Origin: Micromonospora sp. LH3U1 | GTDB lineage: Bacteria > Actinomycetota > Actinomycetes > Mycobacteriales > Micromonosporaceae | NCBI RefSeq assembly: GCF_028475105.1 | Contig: NZ_CP116936.1 | Location: 310,001-374,000, forward strand | Direction: 5' to 3' | Length of the DNA: 64,000 nucleotides | Shown: positions 8,017 through 18,500 of the stretch, piece after piece | Position numbering within the stretch: position 1 is the first letter of the stretch | Layout of the letters: every line of letters begins with the position of its first letter | Notes under the pieces: generated by a model | What the model was told of the DNA's origin: nothing | Database searches by the model: none | The model's input: the letters and a program-made list of their open reading frames with translations, nothing else | Program-made: the position numbers and the translations under genes

Positions 8017-10911
8017 GTGACGGCATCCAAGCCTGACGTCCGGCGTTGGCTCGCCCCTGGTGCAATGGTGGTAGCCCGCGACGAGGAGTGGCTGGTCCGA
8101 GCGACCGAGGACACCGCCGATGGTGTCGCGGTGCATGTGCAAGGTCTCGGCGAGCTGGTACGTGACACGACAGCGACGTTCTACGACACCCTCGACGTCA
8201 TCACTCCACTGGACCCGGCCGAGGCCCGGGTCGTCGCGGACGGCAGTCCCCGATATCGCACCGCCCGGCTCTGGCTGGAGTCCACCCTCCGCAAGACGGC
8301 CGTTCCGCTCGCCGATCAGTCGCTGTCGGTGGCCACTCGCGGCCTCGCCGATGCGCTCGGCTACCAGCAGTCGGCGGTCCGGAAGGCCCTGGATCCGGCG
8401 AGCCTGCGACCGCGCATTCTGCTCGCCGACGCGGTCGGTCTCGGCAAGACCCTGGAAATCGGCATGATTCTGTCCGAGCTGGTGCGCCGTGGGCGAGGCG
8501 ACCGCATTCTCGTGGTAACCCCACGCCACGTACTGGAACAGACGCAGCAGGAGCTGTGGACGCGCTTCGCCCTGCCGTTCGTGCGCCTGGACACCTCCGG
8601 TATCCAACGGGTCCGGCAGAAACTGCCCGCCACCCGCAACCCGTTCACCTATTACCGCCGCGCAATCATCTCGATCGACACCCTGAAGTCGGATCGCTAC
8701 GTGGCCAGCCTGCGCAAGCAACGCTGGGACGCGGTCGTCATCGACGAGTCGCACAACCTGTCGAACGCCGAGACGCTCAACAACCGGCTCGCCCGGCTGC
8801 TGGCCCGGACCACGGAAGCGCTGATCCTGGCCTCCGCCACCCCGCACAACGGCAAGGCCGACTCCTTCGCCGAGCTGATCCGCATGCTCGACCCGGTCGC
8901 CGTCCCGCCGAGCGGTGAACTGGACCGGGACGAAATCCGGCGGCTCGTCGTGCGGCGCCACCGGCACAGCCCGGAGGTCGCGAGCGAGGTCGGCGCCGAC
9001 TGGGCCGAGCGACGCGAACCGAACAACATCCTGATACCGGCCACGTCAGCTGAGAACGCGGTCGCCAGCGAACTGGAACACACCTGGCTGTGGCCGGGCG
9101 CCGGCGGCAGCCCGTACTCGGGTGCACGCGGCACGTTCTTCCCGTGGACCCTGGCGAAGGCGTTTTTGTCGTCACCGGCGGCGTTGCAGGAGACGATCGA
9201 CGGACGCATCGAGCGCGTCACCAAGGACACCAAGCTGCCCTCCGACCGGGCTGAGGTCGAGCTGCGGGCGCTTCGCCACCTCGCCGACCTCAACGAGCGC
9301 ACTATGCGTACTGCGTCAGCCAAGTACACCCGACTGGTGACGTACCTGAAGGAGATCGGCGTCGGGGCGGGCTCCACCACCCGGGCGGTGGTCTTTGCCG
9401 AACGGCTGGAGACGCTGTACTGGCTGCACCGCAGTCTGCCGGGCGACCTCGGCCTGCCGGACGGGGCGGTCGAGTTGATGCACGGCGGTCTCACCGACTC
9501 CGAACAGCAGGAGCTCGTCGAGCGCTTCAAGCAGGAACAGTCGGCGGTACGCGTGCTGGTCACCGGTGACGTGGCCTCCGAGGGCGTCAACCTGCACGCC
9601 CAGTGCCACGAGCTGATCCACTACGACATCCCGTGGAGCCTGATCCGCATCGAACAACGCAACGGCCGCATCGACCGCTACGGCCAGAAACACCCGCCGC
9701 AGATCACCGCCCTGCTGCTCGACCCGGCCAGCGAGCGATTCGCCGGCGACGTCAGGGTGCTGGCCAAGCTGATCGAGAAAGAGGACGAGGCCCACGCCGC
9801 CCTCGGCGACGTCGCGTCGCTGATGGGCCGCTACGACATCAAGGGCGAAGAGGAGGAGATTCGGGCAGTGCTCGCCGGCACCAAACAGCTCGACGACGTC
9901 CTGCGGCCGGTCACCGAGGTCGCCGCCGGCAACGACGTCGCCGCGATCTTCGCCCAACTCTTCGACACGCCAGGGCAGGTCGACGAGCCGGCTGCGGCAT
10001 CGGAGGTCGTACCGGACAACGGAGCCGGCCTTTACGACGACGAAGTCTCCTACCTCGAGGAGGCGCTGCGGGAAGCGTTCATCGACCCGACGGCGACACC
10101 GGCTCGCGGCGGAGTCGGGTGGCGCCGCGACGAGGCATTCGGCACCGTGGAGCTGACTCCACCGCCCGATCTGGTGCAACGGCTGGAGGTGCTGCCGCAG
10201 AGCTATCTCGTCGACCGCAAGGTGACCGAGCGTCTGGTGCTCGCCACCACCGCCGCCCGGGGCAAGGACAGGTTGGCCGCCGCGCTGCGCGACGACAAGG
10301 ACACGAGCTGGCCGGACGCGCACTACCTGAGCCCGCTGCATCCGGTGCTCGACTGGGCCGCCGACCGAGCGTTGGCGGCGCTCGGCCGCAACGAGGTGTT
10401 CGCGGTCCGTGGCGAGGTGGACGCGCCGACGGTGCTGTTGCTCGGCACCTTGACCAACAAGCGCGGGCAAGTGGTCTCCACCGCGTGGCTGACCGCTCAG
10501 TTCCCCATTCCCGACGACCCGTCGTTCGCACTGGTGACCCCACACGACTCCATCCGCGACGCGCTGCAGGTGCTCGGCTGGACCAGTCCCCGGGCCAATC
10601 CGGGCGCCATCGCCACGATCGATCACCTTCAGCCCCTGATCCGGCCCGCGGTCTATGAGGCTGCCGCCTACCTGGAGAAGACCGTCTTCGAGGCGGCCAG
10701 CCGGGACGCCCAGCAACGCGTTGACGCGTGGCGCCGCAAGCTCGACGCATGGGACGGAGAGACGGCGGTCTTGATCCGGCGTAGCGATGCCGCGGCAAGC
10801 CGGGAACGCATCGCCGAGGAACGGAAACTGACCGAGTCGATGGCACCGGCTCGACAACTGGTACGCCCGCTGCTGGTGGTCGTGCCCGACACCGAGAGGG
10901 AACTCCAGTGA
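8017..10911 (+). CDS. drmD: DrmD-like SNF2-family helicase
   Basis: A 964-aa SNF2/RapA-like translocase, the class 1-specific DISARM helicase. Motif I ADAVGLGKT (Lys at about residue 144), DExH box DESH (243-246), motif III SATPHNGK, motif V GDVASEGVNL and motif VI EQRNGRIDRYGQ (about 546-556) are all present. GTG 8017 is chosen because GGAG (8004-8007) lies 9 bases upstream and the protein then starts with the conserved VRRWLAPGAMV segment. The open frame continues upstream to 7789, but that part is antisense to vsr. Its stop overlaps the start of the next gene (GTGA). The 114 bp between vsr and this gene contain an AT-rich patch (7990-8003) and probably an internal promoter. Confidence 0.88.
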   Translation: MTASKPDVRRWLAPGAMVVARDEEWLVRATEDTADGVAVHVQGLGELVRDTTATFYDTLDVITPLDPAEARVVADGSPRYRTARLWLESTLRKTAVPLADQSLSVATRGLADALGYQQSAVRKALDPASLRPRILLADAVGLGKTLEIGMILSELVRRGRGDRILVVTPRHVLEQTQQELWTRFALPFVRLDTSGIQRVRQKLPATRNPFTYYRRAIISIDTLKSDRYVASLRKQRWDAVVIDESHNLSNAETLNNRLARLLARTTEALILASATPHNGKADSFAELIRMLDPVAVPPSGELDRDEIRRLVVRRHRHSPEVASEVGADWAERREPNNILIPATSAENAVASELEHTWLWPGAGGSPYSGARGTFFPWTLAKAFLSSPAALQETIDGRIERVTKDTKLPSDRAEVELRALRHLADLNERTMRTASAKYTRLVTYLKEIGVGAGSTTRAVVFAERLETLYWLHRSLPGDLGLPDGAVELMHGGLTDSEQQELVERFKQEQSAVRVLVTGDVASEGVNLHAQCHELIHYDIPWSLIRIEQRNGRIDRYGQKHPPQITALLLDPASERFAGDVRVLAKLIEKEDEAHAALGDVASLMGRYDIKGEEEEIRAVLAGTKQLDDVLRPVTEVAAGNDVAAIFAQLFDTPGQVDEPAAASEVVPDNGAGLYDDEVSYLEEALREAFIDPTATPARGGVGWRRDEAFGTVELTPPPDLVQRLEVLPQSYLVDRKVTERLVLATTAARGKDRLAAALRDDKDTSWPDAHYLSPLHPVLDWAADRALAALGRNEVFAVRGEVDAPTVLLLGTLTNKRGQVVSTAWLTAQFPIPDDPSFALVTPHDSIRDALQVLGWTSPRANPGAIATIDHLQPLIRPAVYEAAAYLEKTVFEAASRDAQQRVDAWRRKLDAWDGETAVLIRRSDAAASRERIAEERKLTESMAPARQLVRPLLVVVPDTERELQ

Positions 10912-13900
10912 GCAGGTCGGACGCGATCCTCGTCGGCGAAGGCTGGATCTCCGAGCACTACTTCACTACCGACGCCACCAAGGAGTCGTTCCGGGCGAAG
11001 ATCCTGGAACGCCGCGCCGGATGGGACACCGAGGAAAACGCCGGACGGTCAACACCGCGATCCCGATTCCTGGCGGCCCGCCGGAAGTTGGAGATCGATC
11101 TGGCCACCCTCTCCGAACTGTTCGACCCGGCAGCCGCCAGCGAGCAGTCCGGAAGCCGAACCGCAAACGAGGTGCCGGGACAGGTCTTCCGCGCGGTACG
11201 CGACATCCTCGGTCTCGACGCGCCGGGCCTGGTCGTCTCCGAATCCGGGCCGCTCAGCCGAGTTTCCTCGGCCGGCGCTCCGGGCCTGGCACCGCTGGTC
11301 GTGCTCGCCGCCCTTCCGGTGGCCGCGATCGAGGAACTGCTCGCCCGGGACGCGGTCACGCTTGGGGAGGCGGTTCAGCTCACCGAAGACGGCGAGGAAA
11401 TCAAGAGCGCGGCCCGGCTGCTCTCCGCGCTCTTCGTCGCCGACGACGCACCCGAAGTGGCGCTGGTGCTGGCCGGCCGGTGGGCGCTGCTCGCCGAACG
11501 TGAACGCTGGGCCGAGGGCCGCTACCTCGCCGTCGATCTGCAATCGGTCTGCGAACGCAACGACACCACGAAGGGCGGCGAGATCGACCGGGCGCTGACC
11601 TGCCTCTGCGCCGAGTCGATCGCCCCAGACGCGGACGGCAAGCTGTGGTGGCACAGCGTCCTGGAGGCGTCGGTCAAGCACACCGTCGGCGTCTCCCAGG
11701 ACCTGCGTGACGGCGTACGCCTCTCCATCGAGATCGTCGCCGACGAGGTCGTCGCGCGCCGCCGCGCCAAAGGCCTGCCGCCGCTGCCGAAACCCGAGGC
11801 GCAACCGTTGGCCCGGCAGTCGCTGCGCTTCCTCTACCGGATCCTGTTCCTGCTCTACGCCGAGGCGTCGCCGGAGTTGGGCGTCCTCCCGGTCGGCGCA
11901 CCCGAGTACGACCAGGGATACAGCCTCGACCGGCTGCGTGAGCTGGTGCAGGTCGAGCTGGCCACACCCCGGGCCCGCGCCGGCACCCACCTTTACGAGT
12001 CGCTCGGCGTACTGTTCCGCCTGGTCGACAAGGGCCACACCCCGGCCGTCGCCGAGGAGAGCGACACGTCCGCCGCCGGGCTGATCTTCAACCCGCTGCG
12101 CGCCGACCTTTTCCGACCCGAGGCCACCGCCCACATCGACGAGGTGGGCCTAGGCAACGTCGCCGTTCAGCAGGTGCTGGCGCACCTGCTGCTTAGCAAG
12201 GAACAACGTGGAAGGGACCGGGGCTTCATCTCGTACGCCGAACTGGGCATCAACCAGCTCGGCGCGGTCTACGAGGGCCTGATGTCCTACACCGGCTTCT
12301 TCGCCGACACCGACCTCTATGAGGTCGCGAAGAACGGCGACGGGTCGAAGGGCTCCTGGGTGGTGCCGGTCGATCGCGCCGACGGCATCGCCGCCACCGA
12401 CTTCGTGACGTCCATCGACCCGGCGACCAGCGAGCGGCGGCCGGTGCTGCACCGCCAGGGAACGTTCGTGTTCCGCCTGGCCGGCCGAGAGCGCCAACAG
12501 TCGGCCTCCTACTACACCCCCGAGGTGCTGACCCGCTTCACCGTCGGACAAGCCCTGGAGGAGCTGCTCACCGACGACACACCGGCCGAGCAGATTCTCA
12601 CGATGACAATCTGCGAGCCGGCACTCGGCTCGGGAGCATTCGCCATCGAAGCGGTCCGACAACTCGCCGACGAATACCTCAAGCGCCGCCAGAAGGAGCT
12701 CGACCGGCGCATCGACCCAGACGAGTACCCGAAGCGGCTGCAGGAGGTCAAGGCATACCTGGCACTGCACAACGTCTACGGCGTCGACCTCAACGAAACC
12801 GCAGTCGAACTCGCCGAGATCTCCCTCTGGCTGGACACCATGGTCGAGGGCCTCTCCGCGCCGTGGTTCGGCCTGCACCTGCGCCGTGGCAACTCACTGA
12901 TCGGCGCCCGCCGCGCCGTCTACAGCCGCAGCCAGGTCGCTGACAAGTCTTGGCTGGGCGAGGTGCCGCAGGAGGTGCCGCTGACCCGGCTGGTCGAGGA
13001 CATCGACGCCGGCAAGGTCGCCGCCGACGGCGTCCACCACTTCCTGCTGCCAGCCGACGGCTGGGGTTCGGCCGCCGACGCGAGAGAGGCCGCCGCCCTG
13101 GCTCCGGACGCCGCGACCCGCCTCAAGAAATGGCGCGGCAGCACCAAGACCAAACCCACCAAAACCCAGGTCGATGCGTACGCAGAGCTGGCACACCGGG
13201 TCGAGACGCTGTGGCAGATCGCCTACCGCCGGCTGAGCATCGCCGAGCAGGAGATCCGCCGGTTGATCCCGGTCTGGGGCGTCAACGAGCTACCGGCCGG
13301 CGGGAGCGTCCAACGGGAACAGATTGAACGAGCCCTCGCCGACGAAGAAGGCGCCTACCCCCGGCTGCGCCGAGCGATGGACGCCTGGACCGCGCTCTGG
13401 TTCTGGCCCCTCACCGACACCCTCGCCACCGTGAACGGCGAAGTGATCAAACCGCCAACGGTCACCGAGTGGATCGCCGGTTTGCAGGCGCTGCTGGGAC
13501 GCAACCCGGACGTGCACAAGCGCAAGCCGGTCGAGCTGCGATTCGGCGCCGGCATGAGCTGGGCCGAGCTAGGCGAGGCCGAACGCCTGGACCTGGGCTT
13601 CGCCAGCGCGGAATCCATTGACGAGGTGCTGCAGAAACACCCCTGGCTGGTGGTCTGCGAGCGAATCGCCCAACGACAGGGCTTCTTCCACTGGAACCTC
13701 GACTTCGCCACGGTCTTCGCCCGCGGCGGCTTCGACCTGCAAGTCGGTAACCCACCCTGGGTGCGGCCCCGCTCCGACATCGACGCCCTGCTCGCCGAGG
13801 GTGACCCGTGGTGGCAGCTTGCGCTCAAGCCGACTCAGGCTCAGGTCGCCGCGAAGCGGGCCGCAACGCTCGCCCTGCCCGGCATGACGGAATTCGTCGT

Positions 13901-15596
13901 TAATGGTACGGCGGACGTTTTGTCAACAGCTGCGTTCGTGAGCGCCTCCGCGCAGTACCCACACCTCGTGGGCCTGCAACCCGACCTCTATCGCTGTTTC
14001 ATGGAGGTGATGTGGCGGCACGGGTCGACCCGCGGCACGATTGGCATGATCCACTCGAACTCGCACTTCACCGATGAGGGAGCAGGACCGCTCCGTTCCG
14101 AGCTATACCTGCGGCTCCGCCGCCATTGGCACTTCGTGAACGAACTGGCCCTCTTCGAGATTCTTAATAAAATTCACTTCGGGGTGACGGTGCACGGATC
14201 TCGTCAAGAGGAGCCCGCCTTTACTCAGGCAGGCTGGCTCTACCACCCGGACACGGTCATGCGCTCGCTCGCCCACGACGGCTCAGGGCCGGAGCCTGGG
14301 CTCAAGGACGACGACGGAAAGTGGGACGTCCGCCCGCATGCTTCACGGATCACTCGCGTCACCGATGAGACGCTACGTGCATGGCACGCCACGATGGAGA
14401 CCGGCGACGTGCCGCTCTGGCAGACCCGGATGGTGTACGCCGTGAACCGATCCAGCGCGGCCGTACTAGAGAAGCTTGCCAAAGCGCCCCGCATCGCCGA
14501 CCTAGGGCTACGGTTCTCCGCCGGATGGCACGAGAAGAACGATCGAACGAAAGGCTACTTCGAGTCGGAGTGGGCGGTGCCAGCCTCGTGGGACGACGTG
14601 ATCCTGCAGGGGCCGCATCTGCACGTATCAACCCCGCTATACAAGTCACCGAATCCCACGTTGATCAGCAACAAGGACTGGTCGGCGACCGACTTCGAGC
14701 AGTTGCCGGCCGATGCCATCCCAGCCACCGCCTACCAGCCCATCGGTGACCGCTATGACTACGACTGCGCATACACCGATTGGGGCGACGAAGACCACCC
14801 CGATCCCGCCCGCGACCATTACCGAATCGCCTGGCGCGATATGGCGGCAAATCAGGGTGAGCGCACATTCATTCCGGCGCTTATCCCGCCGGGTCCGGCA
14901 CACGTTCATACCGTTAGGTCAGCGGCTCTTTCTTCGACGCCGCAACGCTTGGCTCAGGTGCTTGGTTTCTTCTCATCGCTGAGTCACGACTTCTCCGTGC
15001 GTGTTGCCCCGAAGTCGACCATCTCGCCGGGAACCGTGAATCGCCTCGCCTTCACAGACTCACCTCTAAGTCCTGATCTCACTATTCGCACACTTCGCCT
15101 TAATTGCGTCACAACTGCCGACGCTGATTTTTGGCAGTTGTGTTACCTGGACGAGTTCGTCAGAGACACCTGGGCGGGCGGGTTTGAACATCGGCGGCGC
15201 GTGCCGCTCGGGAGCATCGGGCAGGAATGGACGCCGGAGACACCGTTGCGGATCGCGGCCGATCGGCGGCAGGCGCTGGTCGAGATTGACGCGCTGGTCG
15301 CGTTGATGCTCGGGTTGACCGCCGACGAGCTGTGCTCGATCTACCGCACACAGTTTGCGGTGCTGCGCGGTTACGACCGCAACGTCTACTATTACGACGC
15401 CAACGGTCGTTTTGTGCCGAACTTAGTGCTCACGGTATGGCGGAAGAAGGGTGATCGGATCACTGCGGAGGAGCGGACCGCGACGAACCAGGCCGGCCAC
15501 ACCTACACCTATGAGCTGCCGTTCGTCATCCTGAACCGGGAGGCGGACATGCGGCAGGCGTACGCGGTCTTCGAGCAGCGGCTGCGGGAGCGGTAG
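10908..15596 (+). CDS. drmMI: DrmMI-like N6-adenine DNA methyltransferase (very large)
   Basis: A 1562-aa SAM-dependent adenine methyltransferase of the Eco57I/type IIG style, expected to mark host DNA for DISARM. SAM-binding motif I is CEPALGSGAF (from residue 569), followed by YGVDLNETAVELA, and catalytic motif IV is NPPW (948-951). A helical N-terminal third of about 530 residues precedes the catalytic core. No PD-(D/E)XK endonuclease motif is obvious, so it looks like a methylase without its own cutter. GTG 10908 overlaps the drmD stop. The part after motif IV (about 13,880-15,150) contains stretches of lower GC with rarer codons; this is where target recognition normally sits, so the specificity domain may have been exchanged. 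Confidence 0.87.
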   Translation: MSRSDAILVGEGWISEHYFTTDATKESFRAKILERRAGWDTEENAGRSTPRSRFLAARRKLEIDLATLSELFDPAAASEQSGSRTANEVPGQVFRAVRDILGLDAPGLVVSESGPLSRVSSAGAPGLAPLVVLAALPVAAIEELLARDAVTLGEAVQLTEDGEEIKSAARLLSALFVADDAPEVALVLAGRWALLAERERWAEGRYLAVDLQSVCERNDTTKGGEIDRALTCLCAESIAPDADGKLWWHSVLEASVKHTVGVSQDLRDGVRLSIEIVADEVVARRRAKGLPPLPKPEAQPLARQSLRFLYRILFLLYAEASPELGVLPVGAPEYDQGYSLDRLRELVQVELATPRARAGTHLYESLGVLFRLVDKGHTPAVAEESDTSAAGLIFNPLRADLFRPEATAHIDEVGLGNVAVQQVLAHLLLSKEQRGRDRGFISYAELGINQLGAVYEGLMSYTGFFADTDLYEVAKNGDGSKGSWVVPVDRADGIAATDFVTSIDPATSERRPVLHRQGTFVFRLAGRERQQSASYYTPEVLTRFTVGQALEELLTDDTPAEQILTMTICEPALGSGAFAIEAVRQLADEYLKRRQKELDRRIDPDEYPKRLQEVKAYLALHNVYGVDLNETAVELAEISLWLDTMVEGLSAPWFGLHLRRGNSLIGARRAVYSRSQVADKSWLGEVPQEVPLTRLVEDIDAGKVAADGVHHFLLPADGWGSAADAREAAALAPDAATRLKKWRGSTKTKPTKTQVDAYAELAHRVETLWQIAYRRLSIAEQEIRRLIPVWGVNELPAGGSVQREQIERALADEEGAYPRLRRAMDAWTALWFWPLTDTLATVNGEVIKPPTVTEWIAGLQALLGRNPDVHKRKPVELRFGAGMSWAELGEAERLDLGFASAESIDEVLQKHPWLVVCERIAQRQGFFHWNLDFATVFARGGFDLQVGNPPWVRPRSDIDALLAEGDPWWQLALKPTQAQVAAKRAATLALPGMTEFVVNGTADVLSTAAFVSASAQYPHLVGLQPDLYRCFMEVMWRHGSTRGTIGMIHSNSHFTDEGAGPLRSELYLRLRRHWHFVNELALFEILNKIHFGVTVHGSRQEEPAFTQAGWLYHPDTVMRSLAHDGSGPEPGLKDDDGKWDVRPHASRITRVTDETLRAWHATMETGDVPLWQTRMVYAVNRSSAAVLEKLAKAPRIADLGLRFSAGWHEKNDRTKGYFESEWAVPASWDDVILQGPHLHVSTPLYKSPNPTLISNKDWSATDFEQLPADAIPATAYQPIGDRYDYDCAYTDWGDEDHPDPARDHYRIAWRDMAANQGERTFIPALIPPGPAHVHTVRSAALSSTPQRLAQVLGFFSSLSHDFSVRVAPKSTISPGTVNRLAFTDSPLSPDLTIRTLRLNCVTTADADFWQLCYLDEFVRDTWAGGFEHRRRVPLGSIGQEWTPETPLRIAADRRQALVEIDALVALMLGLTADELCSIYRTQFAVLRGYDRNVYYYDANGRFVPNLVLTVWRKKGDRITAEERTATNQAGHTYTYELPFVILNREADMRQAYAVFEQRLRER

Positions 15597-18500
15597 TGAG
15601 CGAGCTACTACCCACCTTCCAGACGGCCCGAATCCAGCATGCGCTGGTCGACTATCTGACGACGACGTTCGGGCTGACCGACGGGGATGCGCGGGACGGG
15701 CTGGACAGGTTCCTATCCGACCCGGACACCGGGATGTTCAAGGGCCCCTACGTGCGGTTGCGGTTGCCGTTCCGCCCGGCCGACGAGGGTTGGCGGAGCA
15801 GCCTGGAGTGGTACGAGGGGTTCCCGCCGTACGGCCATCAGGCGGCGGCATTCGCCCGGCTGGCGTCGGCGGTAGACGGTCAGCCGCGTCGGCCGTTGCC
15901 GACGCTGGTCACCACGGGCACCGGTTCCGGTAAAACCGAGGCGTTCCTACATCCGATCCTCGACCATGTGCTGCGGGCCCGGCGTGCCGGGGTGGCCGGC
16001 ACCAAGGCGCTGATCCTGTACCCGATGAACGCGCTCGCCAACGACCAGGCGGCGCGGCTGACCAAGCTGCTCACCACCGAGCCGGCGTTGGCCGGGGTGA
16101 CGGCGGCGCTCTACACCGGGCAGGCGACCGCCACCCGCATGGCGGTCACTCCCGACGGTCTGATCAACGATCGTGCGGTCATCCGGGAAACTGCTCCGGA
16201 CCTGATGCTCACCAACTACAAGATGCTCGACCAGTTGCTGTTGCGGGCCGAGGATCAGGAGCTTTGGCGGCAGTCCGCGACCAGTCTGCGTTACCTGGTG
16301 CTGGACGAGTTCCACACCTACGACGGTGCACAGGGCACCGACGTGGCGATGCTGCTGCGCCGGCTCGGCCTGGCCCTGCAGAGTCACTGGCGCGACGACG
16401 ACCCGTTGATCGACGAGGCGGCCCGTAGTCGTCCGCTGGGTCTGATGACGCCGGTCGCCACGTCCGCGACGCTCGGCGACAAAGGCGACCCGTCGGTGAT
16501 GCGTGGGTTCGCCGCCACCGTCTTCGGGGAACGGTTCGACTCCACGTCGGTGGTCACCGAGACCCGACTCAGCCTGACGGAGTGGACCGAAGGCGCAGCC
16601 CAGGCGGTGGCGGCAGCCGGGTTCGCCCCGGTCGCCGTGGGTGAACTACGCGCGGCCGGACTCCGCCCGCTGCCGGAGGTGAGCCCGGACTCCTCCGGCG
16701 AGGAGGCCGCGTACGCCGTACTCGATCTGCTCTATGGGGTGACGGCCGACAAGCTGGCCGGTGCGACTCCAGAGCTGTTGTCGGCGATGTGTCGCGCGCA
16801 TCCGCTCGTGGTCGAGCTGGCCCGTACGGCCGGTCAGGCTGTCGCCCTCAGCGACCTCGCCCTGCGGGTGCTCGGCCCGCAGGACGAGCCGGAGTCCGCC
16901 GAGGCGCTGCTGTCGCAGGTGTTGGCGATGCTGGGGCACGTACGCAAGGTTCTCGGCCGGGGTGCGCTCTCGGTCGAGGCGCACCTGTGGGTGCGGGAGC
17001 TGACCCGCATCGACCGTTCCGCGGCCGCGACGGCTACGTTCCGGTGGAGCGACGACGGTCCGCCTGTCGCTGCGGACGAGGCCGAGGAGGCCCGGCCGTC
17101 CTTCCCCGCGATCTACTGTCGGCATTGCGGGCGCTCCGGCTGGGGGGTCGGTCTCGCACCGGTGGGCGACAGCCTCGCTCCGGACGACGAGGGCATTCGC
17201 CGCCAGCACGCCACCCGGGAGGGACGGTTCCGGCCCCTGCTGTACGCGCCTGCTGAGGCGATCGTCCCGTCCGACGGCGAAGAACCGTCAGACGGACTGG
17301 TGTGGTTCGCGATCCGCACCCGGGAGCTGTTGCAGCGAGTCGCCGAGGACGACCCTGATCTTCGCGACGGCTGGATCCTGCCGGTGCTCACCAACGTGGG
17401 TGCCGCCGCCGACGAACTCAGCCGCAAGGACACCTGCCCGTCGTGCGGGCAGGAAGACGGCATCCGGTTCCTCGGCAGCGCCATCGCCACGCTGCTGTCG
17501 GTGTCGCTGTCGACCCTGTTCGGGGCGCCGAAGCTGGCGCCCGAGGAGAAGAAGGCCCTGGTCTTCACCGACTCGGTGCAGGACGCGGCGCATCGGGCTG
17601 GGTTCGTACAGGCCCGATCGCACATCTTGACGCTGCGTTCGGTGCTGCGCGAAGCGGTCGTGGACGGCGCGCTGACTCTCGACCGGCTGGTCGAGGAGGT
17701 GCTGGCGCAAGCCGGCGACGATCCGGTCCGACGGTACCGGCTGCTGGCCCCGGAGTGCGCCGACCGGGAATCCTTCACACCGTTCTGGCAGGAGCCTAGG
17801 CAGCGGGCGGTCAAGCCATCGGTGCAGTCGCGGGTGCGGAAACGGTTGGCCCTCGACGCGGCCCTCGAGTTCGGCTTGAACTCGCGTACCGGCCGCACCC
17901 TGGAACTGACCGGATCCGTCACCGTCGAGGTCGAGGCCGGGCTGCCGGCGCGCGTCGCCGGCCTGGCCCGAGCTGCGCTGAGCGGCACCTCGTGGCAGGA
18001 GCGTCTGGGCGAGGTGGGTGTCGGCGACCCCACCCTGGTGCAGTGGGTACGCGGTGTCCTGGACCGGATGCGGGTCCAGGGTGCGATCGACCATCCATGG
18101 TTCGACCGCTATCGGGCGGAGGACGGCCGCCGCTGGTCGATCTGGGGTGGTCGGCCCCGGAGCGACGGCATGCCTGCTTTCCCCCGCGACCGCCCCGCCC
18201 CCGCCTACCCGAAGGTCGGCGGCTCCGCCGATACCGGTGGCCTTGACCCGGTAACCTCGCCCCAGTCCTGGTATGCCCGCTGGACCTCGCGGGTGCTCGA
18301 CGTCTCCCCGCTCGACGGTGGTCGGCTCGCCCGGATGTTGTTCGACCGGCTCGCCCGCGACGGCGTGCTCACCACGACGGCCAGCCAGTCCGGCGCGACC
18401 GTCTATGCCTTGCCCGTTTCCGGGGTTGTGGTGGCCCCCACCCAGGAGAGCGACCTCGCCGCCGGGTGGCACCTGCTGGTCTGCGACACCTGCCGGGCCG

